DNA of 64,000 nucleotides from an uncultured Sulfitobacter sp. (GTDB lineage: Bacteria; Pseudomonadota; Alphaproteobacteria; Rhodobacterales; Rhodobacteraceae), in NCBI RefSeq assembly GCF_947500075.1, contig NZ_CANMQS010000005.1, positions 248,001-312,000 of the forward strand, read 5' to 3'. Below, one piece after another: positions 32,712 to 41,490 of the stretch. Position 1 is the stretch's first letter, and each line of letters begins with the position of its first letter. A program made the position numbers and the translations under genes. Below the pieces are notes generated by a model that had not been told where the DNA came from, made no database searches, and saw nothing but the letters and a program-made list of their open reading frames with translations.

Positions 32712-33881
32712 GTGCCCGACGTTGCCCGTTTTTTGCGCAGTTTTTTCGTGATCAGCCTTTCGCTGGCGGTGCTGAGTTGCGCGCCGGTGTCGCACACGGC
32801 TTTGACAGGAGGGAGCAGGGCTGCTGATGTTGTGGGCCCGCGCAAGGTTATTGCGTTGCTGCCGGATGCGCGCAGCGTGACGCAGATCCGTGCGGCAGCG
32901 CGGGCGGAAGGGTACCGGGAGCTTGATGTGACCCGTTTGCGCGCCCTTGATCTGACAATGGTGACCTTTCGGATGGCCGATGGGGTGACAGGGCCAGAGG
33001 CAATTGCCGCGCTGGAGGGTGCTGTGCCGGCCTCAACAGTGGGTATCAACCATGCCTACCGGTTCCAGCAACAGGCCAGCGCGGCCAGATCGCTGGACTA
33101 TGCCGCCGAGATGATGAGTTGGACACCGGGCGGCTGCCGGGCTCTGGCGCCCATCGGGGTGATTGATGCGGCCATTGATGCGTCGTCGCCTGCATTGGCG
33201 GGCGCTCAGATCCGGACACGCAGCTTTTTTGACGGGCCTGCTGCCGCCACGTCACATGGTACGGACGTCGCGCACATCCTTGTGGGTCCGGACCGGCTGC
33301 GGGATGCGCGGATTTATGGCGCGAACGTCTTTGGGCAAAGCGACGGACGTGGCCCGAAGGCAGGTGCCGACGCGCTTGTGCGTGCGCTGGACTGGTTGGC
33401 CGAGGAGGATGTGCATTTTGTAAACCTCGCGCTTGCGGGGCCTTACAACAAGCTGCTCGATCTGGCGGTGGAGCGCGCGACGTCCCGTGGGCTGATCCTT
33501 GTGGCGGCAGTCGGCAATGAGGGGCCGGAGGTCGATCCGCTCTATCCCGCGGGGTTCGAGCGGGTCATTGCGGTGACGGCTGTGGATGTCAGCGGGCGTC
33601 TTTACCGGAATGCGGTGCGGGGTCCGCATGTGGACGTTGCGGCCCCCGGTGTGGAGGTCCTTGTGCCGTCAGGCAGCGGCGCGCGGTTTGTGACAGGCAC
33701 GTCCATCGCGACACCCTTTGTCACGGCACGCCTGGCGGCTGATCCATCGCTGCGCAATACCCGCGATGTTGCCGCCGTGCGCAGGCAGCTTTCCCGCACC
33801 AGTGCAGAGCTTGGGCCAGCAGGCCGCGATCCAATGTTCGGATATGGTCTGGCGCTGGCGGACGGGTTGTGCGGGGATTGA
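32712..33881 (+). CDS. S8 (subtilisin-like) serine protease, lipoprotein
   Basis: A 389-residue exported protease. The N-terminus ends in a lipobox (LAVLSC, Cys near residue 22). The catalytic triad is visible as Asp (GVIDAAID), His (SHGTDVAHI) and Ser (GTSIATPFV), with the oxyanion Asn in AAVGNEG. A pro-region of about 100 residues precedes the catalytic domain. Start is GTG 32712 with AGGAG upstream. It is divergent from the anti-sigma-like gene, and sigma, anti-sigma and protease sets of this kind often work together in envelope stress, though that link is not shown here. Confidence 0.85.
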   Translation: MPDVARFLRSFFVISLSLAVLSCAPVSHTALTGGSRAADVVGPRKVIALLPDARSVTQIRAAARAEGYRELDVTRLRALDLTMVTFRMADGVTGPEAIAALEGAVPASTVGINHAYRFQQQASAARSLDYAAEMMSWTPGGCRALAPIGVIDAAIDASSPALAGAQIRTRSFFDGPAAATSHGTDVAHILVGPDRLRDARIYGANVFGQSDGRGPKAGADALVRALDWLAEEDVHFVNLALAGPYNKLLDLAVERATSRGLILVAAVGNEGPEVDPLYPAGFERVIAVTAVDVSGRLYRNAVRGPHVDVAAPGVEVLVPSGSGARFVTGTSIATPFVTARLAADPSLRNTRDVAAVRRQLSRTSAELGPAGRDPMFGYGLALADGLCGD

Positions 33882-33964
33882 GAGCTGAATTTGGCCGCTG
33901 GGTCCTCTGCGCAGCGCCATGACGGCAAAGTACAGGCCGCATCACCCCGGATCAAACGGACTGA

Positions 33965-33989
33965 CCCCGCCAGCCACATGCAGGCGGGG
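33965..33989. terminator. Hairpin between protease and RTX genes
   Basis: CCCCGCC (33965-33971) pairs with GGCGGGG (33983-33989) over an 11-base loop, between the ends of two convergent genes. T-tracts on both sides are weak, so it is a possible bidirectional terminator only. Confidence 0.45.
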
Positions 33990-34014
33990 CCCAACGCCTT
34001 TGCTAAAATGCAGA

Positions 34015-35610
34015 TTACATGATCAGAAAATCATCGGCGCTGAAATCGGCAATCGACGTGTTTTCGAAGGTGACCACCTTGTTGTTCAGGGTCATATCCA
34101 CGTGGTCCCCGTTTTGGGTCATGTTGCCCAACAGGTTCTCTGTGGTGACGTCCGGGTCAGTTGTGAAGAAGGCGAGGCTGTCGACCCCCAACTCGAAATC
34201 GAGGATGACATCGACGCCCTGGTCTTCTTCAAAGAACACGAAGGTATCGGCCCCTTCGCCGCCCTGCATCACGTCGTTTCCAGCACCGCCGCGGATGACG
34301 TTATCCTGATCGTCACCGGTGATGGTATCGTCAAATGCAGTGCCTTCGATGTTCTCGAAATTGACGGCGGTTGAGGTTTTTGTGCCGCCCGCGCTGGCCA
34401 TCGTGCCCGCAGCCAGATCGACCTCCACGGCGGAGGACAGCTGACTGAAGTCCAGCGTATCAATGCCGGCACCGCCATCCAGATCCAGAACGATCTTGTC
34501 GAGAATGTTATCCACCAGCACGGCCGTGTCCTCACCGCCGCCAAAGTTGGTCTCCAGCGTCTCGGTGTTGCGCACATCCAGGTTGAACAGCCCGCGCTCA
34601 GTCTGGTCGTTGACCTCGATGCGGGCAAATGCCACGCCTTTGTCGGTGACGGAGAATTCAGCGACGTCCTTGTTTTGCAGATCATCATTCACAAGGTCCG
34701 TGTCAAAGTTCACCTGAACCAGATCGTTGCCCTTGCCACCATCCATCAGGTCAGAGCCATCGCCGTTGTTCCAGACAAGGTCATCATCGCCCTGTCCGCC
34801 TTTGACAATGTCATCGCCTTTGCCGCCCACAAGAGTGTCATCGCCCGAGCGACCAAAGATCTTGTCCGCGCCATCAAGACCGGAGATTTCGTTGTCCTGA
34901 TTGTCCCCCTTGATGGTGTCATCATACGCGGTGCCGATGACGTTCTCGAAGTTCTGCGCGGTGGAACCGTCCAGCTTGCCGGCCTTGAGGTTGACGTTAA
35001 CACCGTCTGCAACCTGCGATAGGTCCAGCGTGTCCACACCTTTGCCGCCATCCAGATCCAGATAGATGTCGTTCAGCACATCCCCTTTGAGAACGGCCGT
35101 ATCATCGCCACCGCCGAAATTCGTCTCCAGCGTTTCGGTGTTGCGGATGTCGAGCTGGAAGAGGCCACGTTCGGTCTGGTCGTTCACTTCAATGCGCGCG
35201 AACTGCACGCCGTATTCCGTGGACGAGAATTCCGCGACGTCCTTGTTCTGCAAATCGTCGTTCACAAGGTCCGTGTTGAAATTGACCTGAACCGCATCAT
35301 AGCCCTTGCCGCCGTCCATCAGGTCTGACCCGTCGCCGTTGTTCCACACCAGCAGGTCGTTGCCGTGCCCGCCAAACATCTTGTCGTTGCCCTTGTTGCC
35401 GACAATGACGTCGTTGCCGGAGCCACCATCAAGATGATCTTCGCCGTCACCACCTGAAATCTTGTCATCGCCGAACAGACCAAAGATCAGGTCGTCGCCT
35501 CCGTTCCCGTTGAGGTGATCCTTGCCGAAGGTGCCGATGATCAGATCGCTCTTGTCTGAGCCATTGACGTTGTTGCCGAAGAGGAAATTGTAAAAGTTGA
35601 AAAAAGGCAT
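34015..35610 (-). CDS. RTX calcium-binding protein with internal duplication
   Basis: The product from ATG 35610 has 531 residues, no signal peptide and a strongly acidic, glycine-rich sequence. An RTX nonapeptide block opens the protein (about 20-90), followed by two copies of a roughly 200-residue unit. Each copy has VWNNGDGSDLMDGGKG, NTDLVNDDLQNKDVAEFS or its close variant, ARIEVNDQTERGLF and NTETLETNFGGG. A C-terminal QGGEGADTFVFFEEDQG region and hydrophobic tail fit type I secretion. The start is set at MPFFNFYNF because the upstream extension is unlike protein. Function is unknown; cell-surface or matrix protein is likely. Confidence 0.78.
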   Translation of the reverse strand: MPFFNFYNFLFGNNVNGSDKSDLIIGTFGKDHLNGNGGDDLIFGLFGDDKISGGDGEDHLDGGSGNDVIVGNKGNDKMFGGHGNDLLVWNNGDGSDLMDGGKGYDAVQVNFNTDLVNDDLQNKDVAEFSSTEYGVQFARIEVNDQTERGLFQLDIRNTETLETNFGGGDDTAVLKGDVLNDIYLDLDGGKGVDTLDLSQVADGVNVNLKAGKLDGSTAQNFENVIGTAYDDTIKGDNQDNEISGLDGADKIFGRSGDDTLVGGKGDDIVKGGQGDDDLVWNNGDGSDLMDGGKGNDLVQVNFDTDLVNDDLQNKDVAEFSVTDKGVAFARIEVNDQTERGLFNLDVRNTETLETNFGGGEDTAVLVDNILDKIVLDLDGGAGIDTLDFSQLSSAVEVDLAAGTMASAGGTKTSTAVNFENIEGTAFDDTITGDDQDNVIRGGAGNDVMQGGEGADTFVFFEEDQGVDVILDFELGVDSLAFFTTDPDVTTENLLGNMTQNGDHVDMTLNNKVVTFENTSIADFSADDFLIM

Positions 35611-35906
35611 TTGGTTTCTCCAGTTGTAACTTGATTTCACTCGTTTTCTCCCCGCTGCCCGGTTGGCGATTGCCGTGGCTTTCAAAGCACCCGGCACCCG
35701 CACCTTTGATCAACGAGATGCCCTTGGTCGCACCCGGTTCGAAAACGGTTCAAAAAAAGATTCTGGCGTGGACAGGCGGGCAAAGAGCCGTCTCTGCCCG
35801 TGCTCAATCAGTGTGCATCGCACGGCTGCGGGGACCGCAGCACGCGGGCGTCAAAGCTCTGGTTTGGGCAGGGTGTCACGGAGGGGCGTCCCGCAGGACG
35901 GCGGCT

Positions 35907-36869
35907 CTATTCGGCCAGATGACAGGCCACGCGGGACGCATTCAGTTTGCGCATCACGGGCCGTTCCATCTTGCAGATGTCGGTCGCAATCGGGCAACGC
36001 GGATGGAAGGCGCAGCCGGTCGGTGGATTGATGGGATCGGGGATCTCCCCCTCCGGCAATTCCGCTTCGCGGCCAAACCCGTCCATGCGCGGGGCGGCTT
36101 CCAGCAGCATCTTGGTGTAGGGGTGTTTGGTGTTGGCAAACAGATCCTCGGGGCTGGCTTCTTCAACCAACCGGCCCAGATAGAGAACGCCAATGCGGTC
36201 CGCCATATGCTGTACGACGGTCAGGTCATGGCTGATCAACACATAGGTCAGGCCGAAGTTGTCCTTCAGGTCGCTCATCAGGTTAAGCACCTGCGCCTGT
36301 ACCGATACGTCGAGCGCCGATGTCGGCTCATCGCAGACAATCAGCTTTGGCTCCGACGACAGCGCGCGGGCGATACAAATCCGCTGACGCTGCCCGCCTG
36401 AGAACTCATGCGGGAACTTGCCTGCATCAAGGGCGGACAGGCCGACCTGTTCCAGCAGTTTTTCCGCCAGACCCGTGGCATCCCCACCCCGCGCGACAAC
36501 GGGTTCGACGATGATATCCCGCACCCGCCAGCGCGGGTTGAGAGAGGCAAAGGGGTCCTGAAAGATCATCTGGATGTCAGAGCGGATCAGATCCACCTTG
36601 CTGGCGTCTGTTTCACTGGCAAGGTTCACGCCGTTGATCTCAACCGTGCCGGATGTCGGTGTCAGCAACCCGACCAGCATGCGCCCGATGGTGGATTTGC
36701 CGGAACCGCTTTCCCCCACAAGCGCGTAGGTGCTGCGTTCCTCCACCTCGAAATCCACATCTGACACCGCTGTCAGGAATGCCTTCGCCCGCCGCTCGAT
36801 CACGCGGTTCAGCCAGGGTTTGGACACGTCAAAGACGCGGGTGAGAGATTTGACGGAAATCAGAGTCAT
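35907..36869 (-). CDS. Oligopeptide-type ABC transporter ATPase (DppF/OppF-like)
   Basis: A 320-residue ATPase with Walker A (GESGSGKST), ABC signature (FSGGQRQR), Walker B (LIVCDEPTSALD) and the C-terminal oligopeptide-family cluster (GCAFHPRCPIATDIC). ATG 36869 overlaps the stop of the preceding ATPase gene (TAATG), so the longer upstream reading is rejected. It is the last gene of the operon 43071-35907 and, with the other ATPase, powers import through the two permeases. Confidence 0.93.
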   Translation of the reverse strand: MTLISVKSLTRVFDVSKPWLNRVIERRAKAFLTAVSDVDFEVEERSTYALVGESGSGKSTIGRMLVGLLTPTSGTVEINGVNLASETDASKVDLIRSDIQMIFQDPFASLNPRWRVRDIIVEPVVARGGDATGLAEKLLEQVGLSALDAGKFPHEFSGGQRQRICIARALSSEPKLIVCDEPTSALDVSVQAQVLNLMSDLKDNFGLTYVLISHDLTVVQHMADRIGVLYLGRLVEEASPEDLFANTKHPYTKMLLEAAPRMDGFGREAELPEGEIPDPINPPTGCAFHPRCPIATDICKMERPVMRKLNASRVACHLAE

Positions 36870-37843
36870 TACGATGCCTTTGCTGCGACCATCGGGAACC
36901 AGCAGGCGGCATGGCCTTCCGCGATTTGCGGGGCAGGGGCGCCCTTGCACTTGGCCTGCGCGTAGGCGCAGCGGGGGTGGAAAGCGCAGCCTTCGGGCAC
37001 CTTGTTGAGCCGGGGCATCGCACCTTCGATCTGGTGGAGCCGTTCCTTGCCCTGGGACGCCAGCGGGGTAGAGGCCATCAGACCGTGTGTATAGGGATGG
37101 CGTGGCGCAGTCAGCACATCGCGCACCGCGCCCAGTTCTGCCAGTCGTCCCGCGTACATCACCGCCACGCGGTCCGCCGCTTCGGCAATCACGCCCATGT
37201 CGTGGGTGATCAGCATCACTGCCGTGCCCCGGTCGCGGCAGAGCCGCTTCAGCAGCGCAATGATCTGCGCCTGAACGGAGACATCCAGCGCCGTCGTGGG
37301 TTCATCCGCGATGATCAGCGAGGGTTCAGCGCAGAGGGCAAGGGCGATCACCACACGCTGCCGCATGCCGCCGCTGAACTCATGCGGGTAGCTGTCGATC
37401 CGTTCGGCCGCACCCGGAATGCCAACTTCTTCGAGGGCTGCGATAGCGCGTTTGTCCGCCTCCGCGCGGCTGATGTCGAGGTGGGTCAGCATCGTTTCGG
37501 TCAGTTGATCTCCGACGGTCAGCAGCGGGTTGAGCGAAGTCAGCGGGTCCTGAAACACCATCCCGATGTGCTTGCCACGCAAGCGGCGCATGTCTTCGCC
37601 CTTGAGCGCGTCGATGCGCGCGCCATTGAGCCAGATTTCCCCCGCCGCAATATGGGCGGGCGGGCTGAGCAGGCCGATCACGGCATTGCCCGCCATGGAT
37701 TTGCCCGCGCCGCTTTCGCCCACAACGCCCAGAATTTCGCCCGCGCGGATGTCATAGCTCACCCCGTCGACGGGTTTGACAATGCCCGCACGGGTGGGGA
37801 TTTCGACGGACAGCCCGCGGATCGACAGAACAACCTCAGACAT
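36869..37843 (-). CDS. Oligopeptide-type ABC transporter ATPase (DppD/OppD-like)
   Basis: A 324-residue ATPase with Walker A (GESGAGKSM), signature (FSGGMRQR), Walker B (LIIADEPTTALD) and the Cys-containing C-terminal motif (CAFHPRCAYAQAKC) of peptide/nickel importers. The start at 37843 overlaps the stop of the permease gene by ATGA. It pairs with the DppF-like protein to form the heterodimeric motor. Confidence 0.93.
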   Translation of the reverse strand: MSEVVLSIRGLSVEIPTRAGIVKPVDGVSYDIRAGEILGVVGESGAGKSMAGNAVIGLLSPPAHIAAGEIWLNGARIDALKGEDMRRLRGKHIGMVFQDPLTSLNPLLTVGDQLTETMLTHLDISRAEADKRAIAALEEVGIPGAAERIDSYPHEFSGGMRQRVVIALALCAEPSLIIADEPTTALDVSVQAQIIALLKRLCRDRGTAVMLITHDMGVIAEAADRVAVMYAGRLAELGAVRDVLTAPRHPYTHGLMASTPLASQGKERLHQIEGAMPRLNKVPEGCAFHPRCAYAQAKCKGAPAPQIAEGHAACWFPMVAAKAS

Positions 37844-38802
37844 CAGCGCAACCTCGGGTTCAGCGCATCGCGCAGCCAGTCGCCCAGCAGGTTGACGCTG
37901 AGCGCCAGCAGCAAAAGCGTGCAGGCGGGGAAAAGCAGGATCCACCATTCGCCGGAGAACAGGAACCCTTGCCCGATGCGGATCAAAGTGCCAAGCGACG
38001 GCTGCGTGGCCGGCGCCCCCACGCCCAGAAAGCTGAGCGTGGCTTCGGCAATGATCGCCAGCGCGAGCGAGATTGTCGCGATCACCAGCACCGGGGAAAG
38101 CACGTTGGGCAGGATGTGGCGCAGCATGATCGCATAAGGCGTGCGGCCAATCAGGCGGGCCGCTTCGACGTATTCCTTGCGTTTCTCAACCAGTGTGGCC
38201 CCGCGCACGACACGCGCGAACTGCACCCAATCGCTGAGGCCAATGGCGAGGATCAGCACCCAGATCGCCATCTGGTCGCGGTATTCAACGGGGGTAAACC
38301 CTTTGGCGACGCCAAAGATCAACATCGCCACAAGGATCGAAGGGAAAGTCAGCTGCACGTCTGCCGTGCGCATGATGATCGTTTCCGTCCAGCCCCCCAC
38401 ATAGCCGGAGATCAGCCCCAGCGTGATGCCCAGTACCATCGCAAAGAGCACCGCCGCCACCCCGACAAAGAGCGAGACCCGCATGCCGTAGAGGATGGTC
38501 GAATAGACATCGCGTCCCTGATCATCGGTGCCCAGCCAGAAGCTGTCTCCGGTAAAGGCGTTGGGTGCCATGGGTGGCGTGAAGCCGTTCATCAGGTTCA
38601 GCGACGCGGGATCGAACGGATTGGTTGGGGCAATCAGCGGGGCAAAGACCGCAGACAGCACAAGGATCAGCACCACGACGGTCGAGGCGACCGCCACAGG
38701 CGAGCGTTTGAACATGTAGAAGATGTCACTGTCGAGAAACACGCGCAGGCGTGATTGCTCCACCGGTTTTGCAGGCATTTCTTTTGCAGGCATATCGGTC
38801 AT
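37843..38802 (-). CDS. Peptide-type ABC permease (DppC-like)
   Basis: A 319-residue inner-membrane permease with an N-terminal cytoplasmic extension, a first helix near residues 36-57 and the typical LGTDDQGRDVYSTILYGMRVSL block, then five further helices with the EAA loop (EAARLIGRTPYAIMLRHILPN) for contact with the ATPases. Its start follows directly on the end of the DppB-like gene (overlapping by one base). Confidence 0.93.
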   Translation of the reverse strand: MTDMPAKEMPAKPVEQSRLRVFLDSDIFYMFKRSPVAVASTVVVLILVLSAVFAPLIAPTNPFDPASLNLMNGFTPPMAPNAFTGDSFWLGTDDQGRDVYSTILYGMRVSLFVGVAAVLFAMVLGITLGLISGYVGGWTETIIMRTADVQLTFPSILVAMLIFGVAKGFTPVEYRDQMAIWVLILAIGLSDWVQFARVVRGATLVEKRKEYVEAARLIGRTPYAIMLRHILPNVLSPVLVIATISLALAIIAEATLSFLGVGAPATQPSLGTLIRIGQGFLFSGEWWILLFPACTLLLLALSVNLLGDWLRDALNPRLR

Positions 38803-39782
38803 CAGTGCCCTCCCGCACGGTCAACGCGCAGACGCGGGTCGATGAAGAAGTAAAGAATATCAACGATCAGGTTGATGCCCACGAACATCACCGAAATCAG
38901 CATCAGATAGGCGGCCATCACCGGGATATCGACAAATTGCACTGCGTTGATGAACAGCAATCCAACGCCCGGCCATTGGAACACCGTCTCTGTGATGATC
39001 GCGAAGGCGATGATCGCGCCCAGTTGCAGGCCAATGACGGTGATCACCGGCACCATCGTGTTCTTGAGCGCATGGCGGAAGTTGATCGCGCGCTCCTGCA
39101 AGCCGCGCGCGCGGGCGAAGCGGATGTAGTCCTGCCGGAGCACCTCCAGCATCTCGGACCGGACCAGCCGCATGATCAGGGTCATCTGGTACAGGCCCAG
39201 CGTGATGGACGGCAGGATCAGCGCCTTGAGGCCGGATGCCGTCAGCAATCCCGTCGACCAATTGCCCACCTGCACCGTATCGCCGCGCCCGAAACTGGGC
39301 AGCCAGCCCAGCTCAACCGAGAAGATGTAGATCAACAGGATCCCGATCAGGAAGGTCGGCAGCGATACGCCAATGAGAGAGGCGGACATGATGAAATTCG
39401 CCACAAAACCGTCGCGCCGGATCGCGGTAAAGACGCCAAAGGCGATGCCAAACACAATGGCGAGGATGCCTGAGACAGCAGCCAGTTCCAGTGTCGCGGG
39501 GGCACGTTCCAGCAGGATTTCCGCCACAGGACGTCCCTGCCGGTAACTGACCCCGAAGTTGCCCTGCACGGCTTCCTGCAGGAACTTGTAGTATTGCACA
39601 GGGAAAGACCGGTCGAGGCCAAGCTGCGCGCGCAACCGGTCGATGTCCTCCTGCGTGCGTTCCTGCCCCAGCATATTGTCGATGGGATCGCCGACAAAAT
39701 GGAACATCGCAAAGGCCACCAGCCCGACAATCAGCAGGACAAGTGCTGACTGCACAATGCGACGAATGATATAGGCCAGCAT
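38802..39782 (-). CDS. Peptide-type ABC permease (DppB-like)
   Basis: A 326-residue permease with the N-terminal helix (RRIVQSALVLLIVGLVAFAMF), a periplasmic loop that includes the DPIDNMLG motif, and the ATPase-contact loop (RARGLQERAINFRHALKN). It is the upstream permease of the pair and lies 50 bp after the second binding-protein gene. Confidence 0.93.
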   Translation of the reverse strand: MLAYIIRRIVQSALVLLIVGLVAFAMFHFVGDPIDNMLGQERTQEDIDRLRAQLGLDRSFPVQYYKFLQEAVQGNFGVSYRQGRPVAEILLERAPATLELAAVSGILAIVFGIAFGVFTAIRRDGFVANFIMSASLIGVSLPTFLIGILLIYIFSVELGWLPSFGRGDTVQVGNWSTGLLTASGLKALILPSITLGLYQMTLIMRLVRSEMLEVLRQDYIRFARARGLQERAINFRHALKNTMVPVITVIGLQLGAIIAFAIITETVFQWPGVGLLFINAVQFVDIPVMAAYLMLISVMFVGINLIVDILYFFIDPRLRVDRAGGH

Positions 39783-39832
39783 GATGGTGAACTTCCCAAG
39801 GGTCGGCGGGCTGACGCGCCCTCCGGATGGAC

Positions 39833-41398
39833 TTAGTTAACAGTGACCCAGCGCAGGATAAAGAAGTTATCCGGGCGTTGTACCAAATCAATATTGGCGC
39901 GTGTCCCCCAGACCAGTGGCTGGACGTATAGCGGCACGTAGGCCGTCTCATCCTGCAAGGTCTGTGCGACCTCATCCAGCATCGCCTGACGTTTGGGTTC
40001 ATCAATTTCCGACTGGATCATGGGCAGCAGCTCATCCACGCGCGCGTTTGAATAGCCACCGAAGTTCCAGCTGCCCAGACGTTTTTCCTCATTCGGGGTC
40101 GAGGCGAGGAAACGGATGGGGTGTTCGGCGTCAAAGGTGCCGGGGGACCAGCCCAGAAGATACATGTCGAAGTTGTCAGCCCGCAGTTCCGGCCAGTAGT
40201 TCTGCACCGGCATCGCATCCAGCGTGGCGCGTATGCCGACCTGTGCCAGCATCCCGGTGATCGCCTGACAGACCGCCTCGTCGTTGAGGTAACGATCGTT
40301 GGGGCATTTGAGGCCGAAGGAGAACCCATCAGCATACCCAGCTTCGGCCAGCAGGGCGCGGGCGGCGTCCGGATCATAGGCGGCATCATTGCTGAGCGCC
40401 TTGGAATAGCCGCGCATCGCAGGGCTGACCAATTGGTTCACCGCTTTGGCATTGCCGCGCATCGTGGTTTGCAGGATCGCGGGCACGTTGATGGCATGGG
40501 CCACCGCGCGGCGCACGCGCGCATCGGCAAAGGGATTGGCATCCGTGGTTTCGGCAGAATACTTCAGCGCATCCACTTCATGCGGGAAGCCCAGCATGAT
40601 CACGCGCGCCTCGATCCCCTGAATGACCTTCACGTTCGCGTCGCTTTTCAGGCGTGCGACGTCCTGTACCGGCACGGGGTTGATGAAATCCACATCCCCC
40701 GACAGCAATGCGGCCAAAGCGGTCGCCGGATTCTGGATCGGCGTCAGTTCGGCGCGGGTAATGTTATGTGTGGCGTCCCCCCACCATCCTGCATGTGGCT
40801 CCAGCACGGTGCGCAGGCCCGGTTCCCGGTTGGTGATGGCAAAAGCGCCCGTGCCGTTGGTGTTCAGCGTCGCGTAATTGCCGCTTTCCTTGTTCGGGCG
40901 CGTGGCATCGTTGGCCGCCGCCCAATCACTGTCCATGATCATCCAGTTCGCAATGCTGTCCGGGAAGATCGGGTTGGGGGAGGTGGTCATGATATCAACG
41001 GTGTAGTCATCCACCACGATCACGTCCGACACCGGAGAGAACCAGCTGCGGGTATCGGCTTCCTCGCTTGAGGCGCGCTGATACGAAAACAGAACGTCGG
41101 CGGCGGTGAAGGCCGCACCGTCTTGAAAGGTCACCCCCTCGCGCAGTTTGAAACGCCAGCCTGCGCCGGCACCTATCGGTTCCCAGCTTGTGGCAAGCGC
41201 GGGTTCAATTGCCATGTCCTGCCCGCGTCGGACCAACCCTTCGTAGACGTTGTTGAGAAAGCCCAGAACCGGGGCGGAGTTCACGGCATGGGGGTCCATC
41301 GTCTGCGGATCGGTCGTGACCGCCCATGTGAAGTCCGCTGCCTGCACGGCAGGGGCCATCGCGGCAATGAGGGCTGCATAGCTGAGGGTGCGTAACAT
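39833..41398 (-). CDS. Second family 5 solute-binding protein of the importer
   Basis: A 521-residue periplasmic protein with a signal peptide (to AVQA near residue 20) and the SBP_bac_5 pattern (TTDPQTMDPHAVNSAP at the start, GWRFKLREGVTFQDG, and NDRYLNDEAVCQAI near residue 370). It is related to, but clearly different from, the first binding protein encoded upstream, so one transporter may serve two sets of ligands. A long perfect hairpin (41454-41482) separates the two binding-protein genes. Ligands cannot be predicted; peptides, opines or similar compounds are possible. Confidence 0.9.
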   Translation of the reverse strand: MLRTLSYAALIAAMAPAVQAADFTWAVTTDPQTMDPHAVNSAPVLGFLNNVYEGLVRRGQDMAIEPALATSWEPIGAGAGWRFKLREGVTFQDGAAFTAADVLFSYQRASSEEADTRSWFSPVSDVIVVDDYTVDIMTTSPNPIFPDSIANWMIMDSDWAAANDATRPNKESGNYATLNTNGTGAFAITNREPGLRTVLEPHAGWWGDATHNITRAELTPIQNPATALAALLSGDVDFINPVPVQDVARLKSDANVKVIQGIEARVIMLGFPHEVDALKYSAETTDANPFADARVRRAVAHAINVPAILQTTMRGNAKAVNQLVSPAMRGYSKALSNDAAYDPDAARALLAEAGYADGFSFGLKCPNDRYLNDEAVCQAITGMLAQVGIRATLDAMPVQNYWPELRADNFDMYLLGWSPGTFDAEHPIRFLASTPNEEKRLGSWNFGGYSNARVDELLPMIQSEIDEPKRQAMLDEVAQTLQDETAYVPLYVQPLVWGTRANIDLVQRPDNFFILRWVTVN

Positions 41399-41453
41399 CT
41401 GAGGTCCTTCCCTGGGCCCAGGCCCATGGCTTTGCGGGTGCGTGAAACAGAGA

Positions 41454-41482
41454 GCGGCGCGCCGGGATGTCCGGCGCGCCGC
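41454..41482 (-). terminator. Strong hairpin between the two binding-protein genes
   Basis: GCGGCGCGCCGG (41454-41465) and CCGGCGCGCCGC (41471-41482) form a perfect 12-bp stem with loop GATGT. On the minus strand it is followed by a T-rich but broken tract (CTCTCTGTTTC). It probably acts as a partial terminator or mRNA-stabilising element that raises the level of the first binding protein relative to the rest of the operon. Confidence 0.7.
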
Positions 41483-41490
41483 GTCTGAGG

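Noticed and set aside
31964-33049. 361-residue reading of the anti-sigma-like gene
   Set aside because: The extension runs antisense through the protease gene and its promoter; the start at 32533 gives the normal N-terminus.
36911-38137. Long open frame opposite the ABC ATPases as a gene
   Set aside because: It is antisense to two intact overlapping ATPase genes and encodes a low-complexity, Arg/His-rich sequence with no family features; a shadow of high-GC codon use.
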